Assembly (NCBI RefSeq): GCF_043641665.1
Contig: NC_092203.1
Location: 1,488,001 to 1,552,000 of the forward strand
DNA from: Enoplosus armatus
Taxonomy: Eukaryota > Chordata > Actinopteri > Centrarchiformes > Enoplosidae
Reading direction: 5' to 3'
Length of the DNA stretch: 64,000 nucleotides
Below the pieces are notes generated by a model. That model had not been told where the DNA came from. It made no database searches and saw only the letters and a list, made by a program, of their open reading frames with translations. Made by a program: the position numbers and the translations under genes. Below are positions 37,404-49,159 of the stretch, piece by piece. Every line of letters begins with the position of its first letter. Positions within the stretch are counted from its first letter, which is position 1.

Positions 37404-38424
37404 CTGTTTGTACCCTTACTGTCCACCTGTCTGTCTCACCCAGTATTTACAAGAGCTATAACGGGCGACGAAACCTCGTCCCAGCACACCGAGCGGGTGT
37501 CATGGCCACACACCACACAAACAACGCGCTCAACAGCACCACCACACAAACCGCTTCAGAAAACAAGACCACCGCCGTTCATATTTCAAATAACTGCTCG
37601 AGGCCTGGAGAGGTCAAACTAGGAAAACACACACACACACACAAAAAGTCCAGACAATTTATGTACATTTGCGCATCAGAACTTTTGATTTCCCGTTAAT
37701 CCTCTCACAACCCCTCACATTTATCTTGAGACCCTTTGCAGGGGGCCCGACCCCTGTGTTGGGAGCCACTGGACTGACTGAACTACCTGACTGCATATAA
37801 AAGCACCAGGGAAATGCTTCCAATCTAAGAATACGGTAGAACGAGCACTTTTGCTTTGAAGTGACGTGAACTTTGCTTAAGTTTTTGCAAAAAACAATGT
37901 GACTTACCTTAAGGTACCTTAAAGTCTTACTACTTTCACCTTACATTATTATTTCATTTGCTCTTATTTTCGCTTGTTCTCCTGATGTCAAGCACTTTGC
38001 GTGACAGAAGATTACCATATTGTCCTCAACGAGATCTCTCGAGCTCTGGAGAAAACAACTCTGGGTGTGTCATGGTGATGTCACCGGGGTCACCTTATAC
38101 TTATCTCTCACCTCAAACTTTACTTGTGATGTGACGTTTAACCTTGGAGTGTTTTAACCCGTCTGGTTGGACAAAAGAAGGCAATTTGAAGGCGTGTGAC
38201 GAGCGTTTTTCATTTTTAATGAAAATAATCGGGAGTTGCAGCCCGAGTATATAGTGTAGAAAAAAAGTTAATACAAGTCAGCTTTTTGACTTAATCGCTA
38301 ATAATTCCCAAATACATAAAAAAAAAATGGTATATCAAACTAGGATGAAACAATGTGGAATAACACAAACAGACACACTCGCCTCCCTTCAGCCTGTGTA
38401 ATCACACTTTATCATGATTGTACA

Positions 38425-38473
38425 ATTTCCCCCCCGGGGATCAGTAAAGTATTTCTGATTCTGATTCTGATTG
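38425..38473 (+). mobile_element. Severely 5'-truncated 3' tail of the same LINE family
   Basis: The stretch GTACAATTTCCCC...CGGGGATCAGTAAAG, followed by TATTTCTGATTCTGATTCTG, is almost identical to the 3' end of the LINE at 57554-57601. It has one more ATTCTG unit. Only the tail is present, as in typical dead-on-arrival LINE insertions, and a (CA)n tract follows directly. Confidence 0.85.
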
Positions 38474-38706
38474 CACACACACACACACACACACACACAC
38501 TTGAACCAGCTCCTCCATCACATCTGCACCAGCCAACAGTCTAGATGGAGCCATGAAGACTTCAGCCAGTCCTCTGGAAGAAGTTTGGGGTTGTTATCTG
38601 GGGTGCTGTCAGTGGGATATTTTGGCACCAGTGGGCAGAGGGGGTCTTCAATATTACATACACAAGCATATGGTCTCTCTCGGGTGCGCACATCGATATA
38701 GAGCAG

Positions 38707-38738
<32 letters not shown>

Positions 38739-38740
38739 CA
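38474..38740. repeat. Two (CA)n microsatellites
   Basis: (CA)n at 38474-38501, directly after the LINE tail, and at 38707-38740, just inside the intron after the candidate donor at 38764. Confidence 0.9.
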
Positions 38741-38763
38741 TTAGGGAAGCTTTGATGTCCTAC

Positions 38764-38845
38764 CGGAGCGACACTTGATGATCTCTCCAAACTCGTCCTC
38801 CACCGGCTCGTCGCAGTAGTCCTCGGGGCGCACACCCTCCGCCAT
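38764..38845 (-). CDS. Candidate first coding exon of an unidentified gene (acidic N-terminus)
   Basis: An ATG at 38845-38843 with G at +4 opens a frame of 27 codons plus one base, ending at a donor CGCTCCG|GTAGGA. The peptide begins MAEGVRPEDYCDEP and ends EFGEIIKCRS. It is strongly acidic, has no signal peptide or membrane span, and is much less repetitive than its surroundings, which looks like real coding sequence. The upstream side (38850-39300) is GC-rich with CpGs and G-runs, as expected of a 5' UTR and promoter. I do not recognise the family and found no second exon; it would lie below 38760, possibly far away. The gene call is inference from composition, start and donor. Confidence 0.5.
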
Positions 38846-39027
38846 CGATAACAGGGCACCGGGTGTGAAGAGTTATACGTGTTGGGGGGGGAGGGTGACT
38901 GTTCGGACAGGTTAAATCCACCAGGAAGGGGGTTGGGGGAAGAGATCCAAAAGTACAAGTCCAGAGCCAAAGGCAAGAGAACAAGAGCACAAGAGCTCCG
39001 GTGAAGACGGGGAGGACGAAGGCAGGA

Positions 39028-39052
39028 GGAGGAGGAGGAGGAGGAGGAGGAC
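39028..39052 (+). repeat. (GGA)n trinucleotide repeat
   Basis: About eight GGA units in the GC-rich region upstream of the candidate first exon, perhaps in its 5' UTR. Confidence 0.85.
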
Positions 39053-39260
39053 CGGGCCGGTCTGTCAGACTGGGACAGACGGAGCGGAGCAGGTGTGTAA
39101 GGAGGGGGGGGGGGGCAGCTGGGTGTCGGAGCATTCCCACCTCTAAATAGTAGGATGCAAGGAGCTGGCTCTCCGGCTCTCCGCCCCCCCCCCCCCTCTC
39201 CCCCCTCATCCCCAGTGCGTAAAACCGGACACCAAGCGGACGCGTATTTCCGCATTGGGA

Positions 39261-39290
39261 CGATGACGCAAAATATAAAAAGGTGAGTCA
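39261..39290. promoter_or_regulatory. Promoter-like cluster: CRE-like, TATA-like and AP-1-like motifs
   Basis: Within 30 bases lie TGACGCAA (39264-39271, CRE/ATF-like half site), TATAAAAA (39274-39281) and TGAGTCA (39284-39290, perfect AP-1 core). They sit about 420-450 bases upstream of the candidate start at 38845. The TATA-like motif reads best on the plus strand, opposite to that exon; on the minus strand it reads TTTTTATATTTT, an AT-rich element. So this may be a bidirectional promoter, an enhancer-like cluster, or chance. Confidence 0.3.
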
Positions 39291-40453
39291 ATCGTGGAGC
39301 CCCCAACTTTGACCTCCGGTGGGTGGCGGTCACGCGACACGCCCCCAACCACCGCGAGCACATTCCTATTTGAGCGCCACGGTTCCCCCTCGTGAACCAC
39401 TCGTGAATCTGATCGACCCGAATGAGTTCAGTGGGTTACTTGCTCGCTTTGATGCGCGTGGATGTGGGTCGCATGCTGGAATCAACGCAGTGTTGATCTC
39501 GGAGGGGGGGGGGGGGGAGTAGAGATGGGCGCGCTGTGGGTACATGGCAGCGCCGTGACAGGCCCCCTAATATTAGGCCTGCGGATAGACGGATATGCCC
39601 TCTTTGGATACCGTACTGGCTCCATTACGCACGGCGCGCCGCGCATTTATGAGCCTGAGAGTTGCTATTATTAGACGTGATGGTGATAGATCCAGGCGCT
39701 GCTCCGGGCCGCAGTCTCCCGGATACTCGGGAGTATACAGAAAACCTGCGGGGGGGGGGGGGGGGTTGCTGTAAGTGAGCTGTTCCAAAAACAGCAACCT
39801 CGCCAGTGGCTGGCATCCCAGGCGGCCGCCGGCTGGAGCCCGGGACTGCTGTCTGGACATGGAGGGGTGGGGGTGGGGGGGTTCGGGGAGGGGGGGGTTA
39901 TGTCTCTCAGCTGCTCCACTTGCTGATGTTGAGATGAAGTCAACTTGTGTTTTGTTGACATTGGCTTGTTTTTGAGCCCTAAAAAAAAAAAAAAGTGTCC
40001 CATCTGTTGAACCTGCATCCACAAGTTGAACCACAGGCGGTCAGGGACATTTCCAGGGCGTGTTGATGAGTTACTCTTTAAATCTGTATATTTCTTTTCT
40101 TCTGAACTAATTAAACCCTAGAAAAGCAGCCTATTGAGGTGGCGATTCTCCTCCTGGCCACAAACCGAGCGTGCACATTTGGATGAAGGGGACCGGACGC
40201 AGGCCCACATGAACACACAGGCTACTGTCCAATCATATGAAAAGTCATGGCGTTTAACAATGTTTTACGGCCGGGATCTCTGACATCTGTCGTATCTTTA
40301 GGCAAGTCCCTGATAAAACAATGTTAAGCATGTTTTGGAGGACCCAGGTGTCTCCCAAGACCTCAAGCAGAACATTTAGACCTGAGGGTTAAAGCCTCAC
40401 AGAGCCGCTAACGTGGCGCTTATTTCTCTTGTATGTAATGGAATGTAAGTATG

Positions 40454-40458
<5 letters not shown>

Positions 40459-40500
<42 letters not shown>
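40459..40500. repeat. Long (TA)n microsatellite
   Basis: A pure TA repeat of about 42 bases, the longest AT dinucleotide tract in the window. Self-complementary and able to form a cruciform. Confidence 0.95.
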
Positions 40501-40503
<3 letters not shown>

Positions 40504-41157
40504 GGTTGGGGTGCTGTTTAATAAAGGTTTTATTTTCCATTTCTTGTTTTTGCTACTTGTTGCATGTCCCAGTGTACTTGTATCCCGACGATGCCGTTTT
40601 GTTTCTGCATCATGTGAGCATGTGGTGCCACAACACTCTCCCACAGGGACTCACAGCAGGTGCCATACATGTGCGTTCCTCGCCACCGAGAGAGGCAAAT
40701 CCACGCACGCACATTGTTACCCGCAGCGATAGCCATTAGACAGAACGCGAGATGGGAAACAGAGCTTTTCAGGCTTGGAAGCAGAGCGCTTGTCATGCTA
40801 CTAAAAGGCCATTTTTATGTAACAGAACTCAGGCCCTATTTTCCTCACAAAACTCCCTTTCACATTAGCCTTGCTGTGGCCCAAATCCCACACTACATAC
40901 TAACTGAATACAGTATGTGCTATATACAAATCCACGTATCTTTGACATCAATCAAACTTAAAGTTTAATTTTTTTTTTTGCCCCTTTAAGGATTCAGTAT
41001 CTCATCGCATTGCATTGTTTTAGTGTTTTACGAGAGCGTCTCTATGCTCTTTAGCCTGCATGCTGACATTTTTGATTATACTTAGTTTTTGTCATTTTTT
41101 CGAGCGTGAACAGACGACATACTGAAAACCAGCCGAGAGGTAGTCATGGCAGAATCT

Positions 41158-41175
41158 GGGCAGCAGGGGGCAGTG
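41158..41175 (+). promoter_or_regulatory. CTCF-like motif
   Basis: GGGCAGCAGGGGGCAGTGTA contains the core CAGCAGGGGGCAG, close to the vertebrate CTCF consensus on the plus strand. It is a single motif without other proof of binding. Confidence 0.4.
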
Positions 41176-44100
41176 TAAGCACAGGTTAGGGGAGTACAGT
41201 GTGAATCTCTACTGTAAACTAGGCCAGTGAGTCTTGGAAAGATGTTTTCTGAGGATGTCTCCCCCCCCCAGGGGGGCTGAGTAAACAACAAAGGAGCCGC
41301 GGTTGATTCTTAAAAACTAAACGGAGCATGAGAAGTAGAAATGATCCGGTGTAGTATTATATATTGTTGTCAGATCATTCAGACGCTCCCTGATTGAGCG
41401 TGTGTGTGTGTGTGTGTGTTCCAGGCTAAATGACAGAGATGTTGAGTGTGGCAGACGTTAGGTGTACTTACTGCGCTGATGGGAGCTAATCCAGGCTGAC
41501 AAGGCGTGCTGCTCCTCACCCGACCCCCGACGCTCCTGGAGGGTTTTGGCAGCAGCAGGAGTGGCGGAGAAATCATTCCTCAGCTGGAGCCAGACTTTCC
41601 ACTTTATCAGCTGCGCTATAAAAAAAAACCTCTCTCACTCCACTCCAATAATTGTGCTGGATTTGCTTTTTTTTTGTCACCGTTTGTTTTTTTAATCATC
41701 ATAAAAACACTCAAAATGTCTTTTGTCAGGTGACAAGAGCAATACATGTCCCACTATGACGTTACAGGCTCCTGGAAAAAGGGCCTCCAGGGAGCCACCG
41801 CCACATTAAAACCAACCGTGACGTAACTTTATGAGATCTCCCCTCCTGCAGAGATCTTGATGTTCCTGGCAGTGAAGTGTACCTGTCACAGCAGCCGCCA
41901 CAAACCACCTCACTTCCCAACAACACATCTCGGGCTGTTTTTGTCACTCGGGGCCTGTTTGCAGTCGCCTCCTTGGCCAACAATTTTTTTTTTTTAAATC
42001 CAGGCCTCTGCGGGAATAAATGGTGAAATTATGTTAATGTGTTTGGGTTTTTTCCCCCCCGCTGGAGACAGTAACTGTTGCTTTGGCCTTTCCGTATGTT
42101 GGTAATTGGCAGAGCAACTCTTTATTGGCAGGAGGAGTGTTAGTTAACAGGCAGCCTTGAGAGCAAACTAGTCAAAAATTGGCAACAGATATAATCTGTA
42201 ATGAGCTCATTCAGACAACGAGGGGAAAGTAGTCCTCTTCCTGGAGGAATCTGGGTTCCTCTGAATTCACCCTTGGTATATTGATATAAGGAATTAAGCT
42301 TTTATTGACTTAACTCAGAGCATTCAGGGCAAGAACTGTCACTGAGAACACAATGCTTAAGTCAAACCTAGCTAGTTAAACTTCACTTATTTTAAGTCTG
42401 ATCAGAGGACACATAACAATGTCGGTAAGTGGAACTAGAACCAACCGTCCTAGTTCAGAGTTGGTACAAGGAACTTTTAAAGTGAACTTACCGTGTGAAA
42501 TCTTGTTTTTGCTGACCTGACTTAACTTTGCTGCAGTGATGCACAGGTGTACACCAGGGCTTGTCAGTACGCCGTGACATCACAAAATGCGTTTCCGTCC
42601 GCCTGTTGTTGTGCACATTTTCAATTTGTCGAACGGCCAGAAATTCCGGGAAAAAGGTCGAAATACAGCAATTTTTACGGCTGAGGTGGGAAAAAAATGT
42701 ATGTAACAATTAAAACAAAGCGAAAACAGACTTAGCGAAGTATCAGCAGCTTAGTGTTTATTGTGCTGAATTCAGCTAACATCATGTCTGGGCCTATGAG
42801 ATAATACTGAAAGTGAATTTAGCACGACAGTAATCACTTCAGAGCTGAATAAAGATGACTAAAGAAAGGAGACGTGACAACAAAATGAGACGGAGAGTAA
42901 GACGGAGACATTCTGTTCAGTGCTTTAATGTGCCAACGTACAAAGAGATAAATGCTGATTACTGACATCTCTACAATGGCATCTAAAACATGCCAACACA
43001 CACACACACACGCACACACGCACTCTTTCTCTTTCTGTCAAACACACTTCCTCTGTCATTCACACACACACGCACACACACACACACCTCCTAAATCCCT
43101 ATGCACATCATTAGACAGAGTTTCTCTCGAGTCTACAGGGAGATGATGCATAAAACAGAGCTATCTCTGTTTGCGAGCCTCTACTTTTCATAAAATTTAT
43201 AACCAAATAAATGCTAATAACTACGAGTCAGACCTGGGTTAAAACATACAAGGAGCCAGCACGGGTCAGACGCCCCCAGGGGGCCACAAATAAAGTACAA
43301 GTACAAAGTACAACCGATTAAAGGGCAGTTGTGTTTTTGCAGAGTGTAGTTCCCCGTAGAAATTACACTGAGGGGCCTAACACAAATATTCTTATTTACC
43401 CAGAACCACATTGAAGTGCTTCATTAAAAATCAAAGCATGTAGGTCATTTTTTGAAACTGGTGCAAACATATTTGCATTGTCATTTAGAATCAGAGGCTC
43501 ATAATTACGGCTGACGTGACGTTGGCTTCAGCTCCCAATTAAGGAATCAAAACAAGCGGCAGCCTTAACCGCATCTGCTTGCTCCTGAATGCAGCACCAA
43601 CGAGAAGTTAGGGGGCGTTTGTTTTTCTGCGCTACAAATTAGAGGATGTGGTATTGTCACTTTATTTCGTCGGGTAGTTTTATCCAAGATTCAAAGCAGT
43701 AAGTCTTTGATCTGAGACTATCTGGCATGGGATTTATCTCCTTTGGAGAGTGTTTATGTGTTTGGCAGGTAAATTAAGAATAAGGGTGCTGTAATACCAG
43801 ACTACCATTGTAAATCAACAGAATTTTCAGGACATCAAATATTTTAGTTTCACAGTTGCTGCTGACAAATGTTCTGCACAAAACACATACAAACCAAAGT
43901 TTGTTTGTTATTTAGTCCTTCCATTAATATATAGGAGGATATTTGAAATGATTCTTGTGTATTTTAACCCAGGTCTGTTACAGTATTAGTGCCTAAGGCT
44001 CCTCTACTCCACCAAAGCACACAGACGTTTCTAGGTAGCAAAAACATCCTCACTAAGCTGTGATCATACAGTATTAAATACAGTAGCGGCCATATTAAAT

Positions 44101-44964
44101 ATCATACTGGTGGCGATGATCTCCGTTGCAGCACTTCCTCCTTGTGTCCGCTTCACTCTGCTCGGGTGAAGTAGCAACACAACAAACCGAGCCAGGTGAC
44201 ACAGAGTGCTTCGTCCGTGACCCGACAAGAGAATCCGGTGATCCAACAAAGCTAAACACTGATTCACTGGGCGCCCCACCACTGAACACGGTGACGCAGT
44301 GACATCTTTCAAACTGAAGAGCAGGGTCACATGCTGAGAAGCACCCGCTGACCCATATAGCTGGTATGACTAATGGAATAATGGCTGTGACAGTGAGCGC
44401 TGTTTCTGTTTTTACTCAGTGCTAAACAAAAAAGATGGGTCAGCTGTGACATCCAGCCACTACATGTAAAAAATAAAATAAAAATAAAATCCACATAAAA
44501 GCATTGAAGTTTAGGATTTTCTTGGCTCCTCAGAAGGCCGTACGTTCATGTAACATCCATCAGTTCAATACTACTTACTAGAATATACACAGTGAATTTA
44601 CATGATGAGGTTTATGTCAGCCTGAGGAGGCTCGTAAAGTGAGATTAAGTGGCTTTAGTCTCCACCACATCCTGCCATGCCCACAGGTTTGTTCTTTAGT
44701 ATTGCTTTACATCACAGCTCGCAAGTTACAGTGTAAATATTTTGAACATACAAGGGTACCAGTGACCTAGTAAGGGGTAAAGCACATGGAATAAGTGGAT
44801 AACAAATTGGTGTTAAGGGGTTATCTGGAAAAAAAAAAATATTTTGAAAGCACTTTCAATTACATTTAAGTACATTTTAAACTGTAGTCGATTGTTTTTA
44901 GCCATTTAGGGGCTACAACACTGACATTATAATCTATCACCTTATAAGTTATAAGTAAGTATTG

Positions 44965-45260
44965 CCTAAGTCCACGATTCACTCTCCTTTTAGCTCTGTT
45001 TTTGGTTCCCGCGAAGGAAATATCTGGCTCTTTAGTTGCTAAATGCTCCACTATACATGTTCACCAGCTACTCTCTAACTGTGTCTGCCTGTTGTTTTAG
45101 CGTGCTGAGCGGGTTAGCGTGCAGTGGATTTATCAGAGCTCATCCCGCTGTACCGTAGGTGCTGGAAACAAAGCTGACAAAGAGTGGTGAGAGTGAGCCG
45201 AAACAATGAGCTGAAAGACAATGAAAAAGCTCCGTAGAGCGGAGGCGAACTGCAGGTGGT
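44965..45260 (+). repeat. Dispersed repeat family B, partial copy
   Basis: CTCCTTTTAGCTCTGTTTTT, GCTCTTTAGTTGCTAAATGC, TCTCTAACTGTGTCTGCCTG and CGAAACAATGAGCTGAAAGA follow the order of the 61.3 kb copy. The 5' end is diverged and the terminal AGCTTTAAG is missing. Confidence 0.65.
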
Positions 45261-47231
45261 ACTTTATAGATACCCTGTATATACTAAATGTTTACGCCGT
45301 AATCTAAAGCGGCACCGATATCTTCTTCCAGCAGCGTCAGATCTCAGTCATGAATGAGCAGATTTTAGAAGCACTGCTGTTGTAGTGACAGGCAGAACTG
45401 CCGAAAACAACAACAGAGGAAAACTGTTTTTTTGTCTGTGGTAAACATCATCGTGTCAGTTTATACAAAATATATGGACTTCTGTCAGCTGCATGATTCA
45501 TGTGGCAGCTGCACAGCTCTACAGTTGTTAAGGTGGCGAGGGAGGCCGCCTGGATCCATGTCTGTGGGTGATGGTTCGCTTGACAGCTCCACGGTGAATA
45601 TGCGGCAATGGAGACTACAGACAAGACGCCGCTCGTATCTCCGGAGCGTCAGCCGGAGAATTCTTATCTTGCATTTGGCTCCCTCTGCGGTTTTTGAAAT
45701 TACAGGATGTGTTTTGAAGGGAGAATGGAGCAAACCTGCTTTATCGGCCCAATCTAGCATTTAAAATCAGTATAGAATTTACGATATCTGCCTCTCAATC
45801 CGTCTTTACATCCAGACATTGCACTGGATCCATGGCTACCACACAACTGATGATTGGAGCCAAAACCCTGAGGGCAGGGGAAACAGCGGAAGCGAGATCT
45901 TGTGTCAATTCAAATCAGCCCGTTGGGACATGAAAGCAGTGGTTATCAGATGGTGTTTTCTGTCAGGTGGTGCCGCTTTGATGTGAGATGCAATCCTACT
46001 TTTTGTCTACAGTATATGTGTCCCAGCGTCTGTCAATACTGGCATTTGACACTGGCTGATATTGACATTTAGTTTTCCTGCACCAACAGATGTACGCCCG
46101 GCTTCTTTTCCACCAAATTCTACACACACACACGCACACACACTGGGTGCCGGGCCCGATCCCCGACATTTACCGTAGACAAGGAGACAGCAGTTTGTTG
46201 TCAGTGAAATGTGGCCTGAATCAGTAGATACACTGATCCGGTTTATAAATAGTCGGCCTCGGTGGCCACGTTTACATGCACACGATGATGCGTCGCTCCT
46301 CCTCATACTGGGAGTTAGGCAACTGTCTAACTAATTGTGTCCATGACAGTAATCCTGTTATTATGAGTTACTTACAAGTTGACTTGTCTCTTACCAACAC
46401 ATGTAATGCAAATTCCAAATGCCTAAAAACACTCAACAGGATACTGTATTAGTATGCATAATCACACTATTACACTCAGGATGCAGATCCTAACTGATGT
46501 GGATGTAAACATGCCCACTGAGAGACTGTATCTGTCTGGGGTGTGTATATGTGTGTAGCAGACACCCCCGTCCACAAACAGGATGCGGAGCTGGACCAGG
46601 AGGAGGAAGGACGCTCCGAACGTCACAGCGCAGAGAAACTCGGCTCGAGAGGGAATTGAAATTTAGCGGACCCTCGGAGGCAGCAGAGCGCGGTCCTGTC
46701 TCACACCTCCGACCATGGCTAATCAATCATGACAGCTGCATGTGCGCGCCCCGTGGTTGTCGCGGTAACAGACAAGTGGGTCGATAACAGAATATTGAGC
46801 GGCCGCCTATATTTTATACCCCCCTCTTTTACCTACCCCCGTGAGGAATCTATCTGACTTATGAAAAGTTACGAAGCGTCTGATCCTCTTCCATGTCCTT
46901 GTGAAAGTTTAAGAGCTCCGGAGGACTCTGAAAAATAAAATACCACAAGCACTGATGATGATGCGCTGATGGAGCAGGACACCGGGGAGTGGATTTTTGA
47001 AAGATGTCCAGCCCGAGGATTTGATGTTCACAGGTGAAGATACACGTTCCTTTGCATGTGCATGCGTGCGTAAACGTGCGGTAAAAGCCTCCCAGTCTGA
47101 CATCCTGTTTCCTAAGTAACAGAGTCGATAAGTCGGGTTGTTACTAGTGACACAAGAAGCAGTTCTTGCAGTTTAGTTTATAGGGAAATAAGGACGGAGG
47201 TGGCATCATCACTGTATACCTCCATCCTTTG

Positions 47232-47588
47232 TTAATGCAGGGCTGTCAGTTCTACCAGGTGTGTCACAAGTCCTAGGAATACACTAGACTCCTTCCCACC
47301 CCATGACCCCTCCCCAGGACCAACCTGGTGATGGTAGGGCTGTAAATTCAAAAACCCAACAGCCTCAGAGCTCACATTTTTGTTGACTAAGGCAAGAAAA
47401 GAAATCCCCAGATCGACAGCTGAATTCCCCAGGAGGGGAAGCTTGTGGCGATACAGTTCTTGGCTCAGATAGGGTGTATAGTATTCCTTATAGTTCTTAG
47501 GAATTGAGCCGTTAAAGGAAAATATCCCCAAACCCCCTTGAATACCTCTCCCGGCATGTGACTGTACGGTCCTCGGCTTGAAGCGGAG
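47232..47588 (-). other. In-frame open extension after the tmem47 stop, with degenerate copy of the C-terminal motif
   Basis: After the TAG stop of tmem47 the same frame has 118 sense codons before a TAA ending at 47232. At 47528-47478 it encodes GIFSFNGSIPKNYKEYY, which mirrors the exon's own IFSFGGGI...NPKNYEEYY with about five residues missing. The two DNA segments differ largely at third codon positions (Ile, Phe, Pro, Tyr, Glu and Tyr codons), with few replacements. The rest of the frame matches nothing I know. It could be a partial tandem duplication in the 3' UTR, an alternative terminal exon, or a readthrough extension. The stop context is TAG CTC, which is not the strongest known readthrough context. 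That it is coding is inference. Confidence 0.45.
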
Positions 47589-47825
<237 letters not shown>

Positions 47826-47984
47826 TTAAAACAAAGCAGAGTAGCTGTGAGTAGCTGTGAGTAACTGTGAGCTGGTCAGAGCCAAGAGATTTCCATCAAC
47901 TTGAGGTGGCCAGGAAGGAAAGTTTTGGAAATGTGAGTGCCACACACAAATTCCCCTCCGAAAAAGTATTTTCACGGGTTTCCA

Positions 47985-48460
47985 GCGGGTTGCTTTTTTA
48001 GCTATGCTAGCAGCGTGGCTCTGGGGGTGGCAATGCGGGACAGTCGATCCACCACTTTGGTCCTGACTGACATTTCTCAGAATCTATTGGATGAATTGCC
48101 ATCATATCCACGGTCCCCAGAGGATAAAGTGACTTTGGTGATCACCTGACTTTTCATTTCACGCCACCACGAGGTTGACGTTTGTAGTTTATGAGCTAAA
48201 TGTGTCAACGACTGTTGCCAATTGCCATGATATTTGGTAGACATTCATTCCAGTTATGTCCAGTACTTTGGTTTATGACAAAACACCAGCAAAACTAATG
48301 ACATTCAGCTTCAGCTGTATTTTGTGTTTTGTGCTAATTAGCAAATGTTAGCATGCTAAACTGCGTGAACATGGTCAACATTGCACATGCTTAACATAAT
48401 GTGAGAATATTAGCATGTTGATGCTGGCATATAGCTCAAAACACCACTGTGAAATAGCGA
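47985..48460 (+). repeat. Dispersed repeat family C
   Basis: ACTTTGGTCCTGACTGACAT, GGATGAATTGCCATCATATC, CCACCACGAGGTTGACGTTT, AATTGCCATGATATTTGGTA, AAATGTTAGCATGCTAAACT and TATTAGCATGTTGATGCTGG occur in order. Parts recur at 11205-11310 and 58855-58980. It sits inside tmem47 intron 2, antisense to the gene, and has no coding capacity. Confidence 0.7.
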
Positions 48461-49159
48461 AAATGTCCATGTACAAGCTATCATGACACTGTAACAATAT
48501 GCTTTCTACCCCGACTTGATGCACATCTACGATTACAAGTGGGAAACCTGTCTATAGTCGGCAAAGAAGCTAGAATTTATAGATCGTGCAGAAAATGAAG
48601 TGGATGATGAGGAAGGAAGGTTAGAAGAAATACATGTTTTTTAAATATACTGTAGACAGCAGCTGTATTTAGTGTAGCTATTACAACAAGATAGCAGCCT
48701 GGGTGCCAGCTGGAAGAGGCAGAAGGGTTGTAAACGTTGAAAATATTTATGGTGTGCGTAATCTATCAATTCTAAAACAACAGCTGTACATTAGTACAAA
48801 TATGTGAGTCAACATGGAAGACAGATATTTGTACTCAAAACTTCAAAATGGTAGATTACACAGTAGGGGGGTCAATATTTTATTTTTTTATTCGTTATTT
48901 ATTAATGAATCAAAAGTAGATTCTGAGCAAACTTCCTCTGAAGTAAAGTTGAATGAGGTTTGGTTCATGGGATTTGGTCACACACCCTTTTTGTCTCCTA
49001 CATTCTTTAGCAGTCACGTACAAAACAGTTTAGAAATACGAGAAAAATAGCCGAAATTAGCATCGACTGGGTCGAGAAGAGAGTCGTTTGCCCGGTGGGG
49101 ATGTCATTTAGCTCTGTTTAGTTCATTTAGCACATTGTAGAAAAACAAAATAAATCAAA

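Larger units (their letters stand above)
15300..38300. other. Non-coding region, no gene recognised
   Basis: It holds dispersed repeats A, B and D, a LINE remnant, microsatellites and G runs. AT-rich stretches with homeodomain-like TTAAT/ATTA words (about 16370-16430, 22780-22850, 25920-26000) could be conserved non-coding elements, but this cannot be judged from one sequence. The longest non-repetitive frame, 35664-36125 (+), has no recognisable domain. Confidence 0.55.
39400..47230. other. Non-coding region, possibly including the tmem47 3' UTR
   Basis: No exon is recognised on either strand. The right part may belong to the tmem47 3' UTR, since no nearer minus-strand AATAAA than 43661-43666 was noticed. 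Contents are the long (TA)n at 40459-40500, a CTCF-like motif at 41158, a family B copy at 44965-45260 and a CpG-richer patch at 46560-46770. Confidence 0.5.

Noticed and set aside
38518..39363. Minus-strand open frame of 281 residues over the candidate first exon
   Set aside because: It is in a different frame from the MAEGVRPEDY start and is built from GGA/CCT repeats, G runs and a CA tract. The shorter frame with a donor is the better candidate.
46972..47032. Plus-strand frame MEQDTGEWIFERC... ending at CACAG|GTGAAG
   Set aside because: A start and donor are present, but the frame is short, lies opposite the likely tmem47 3' UTR, and has no family match or upstream promoter signs.
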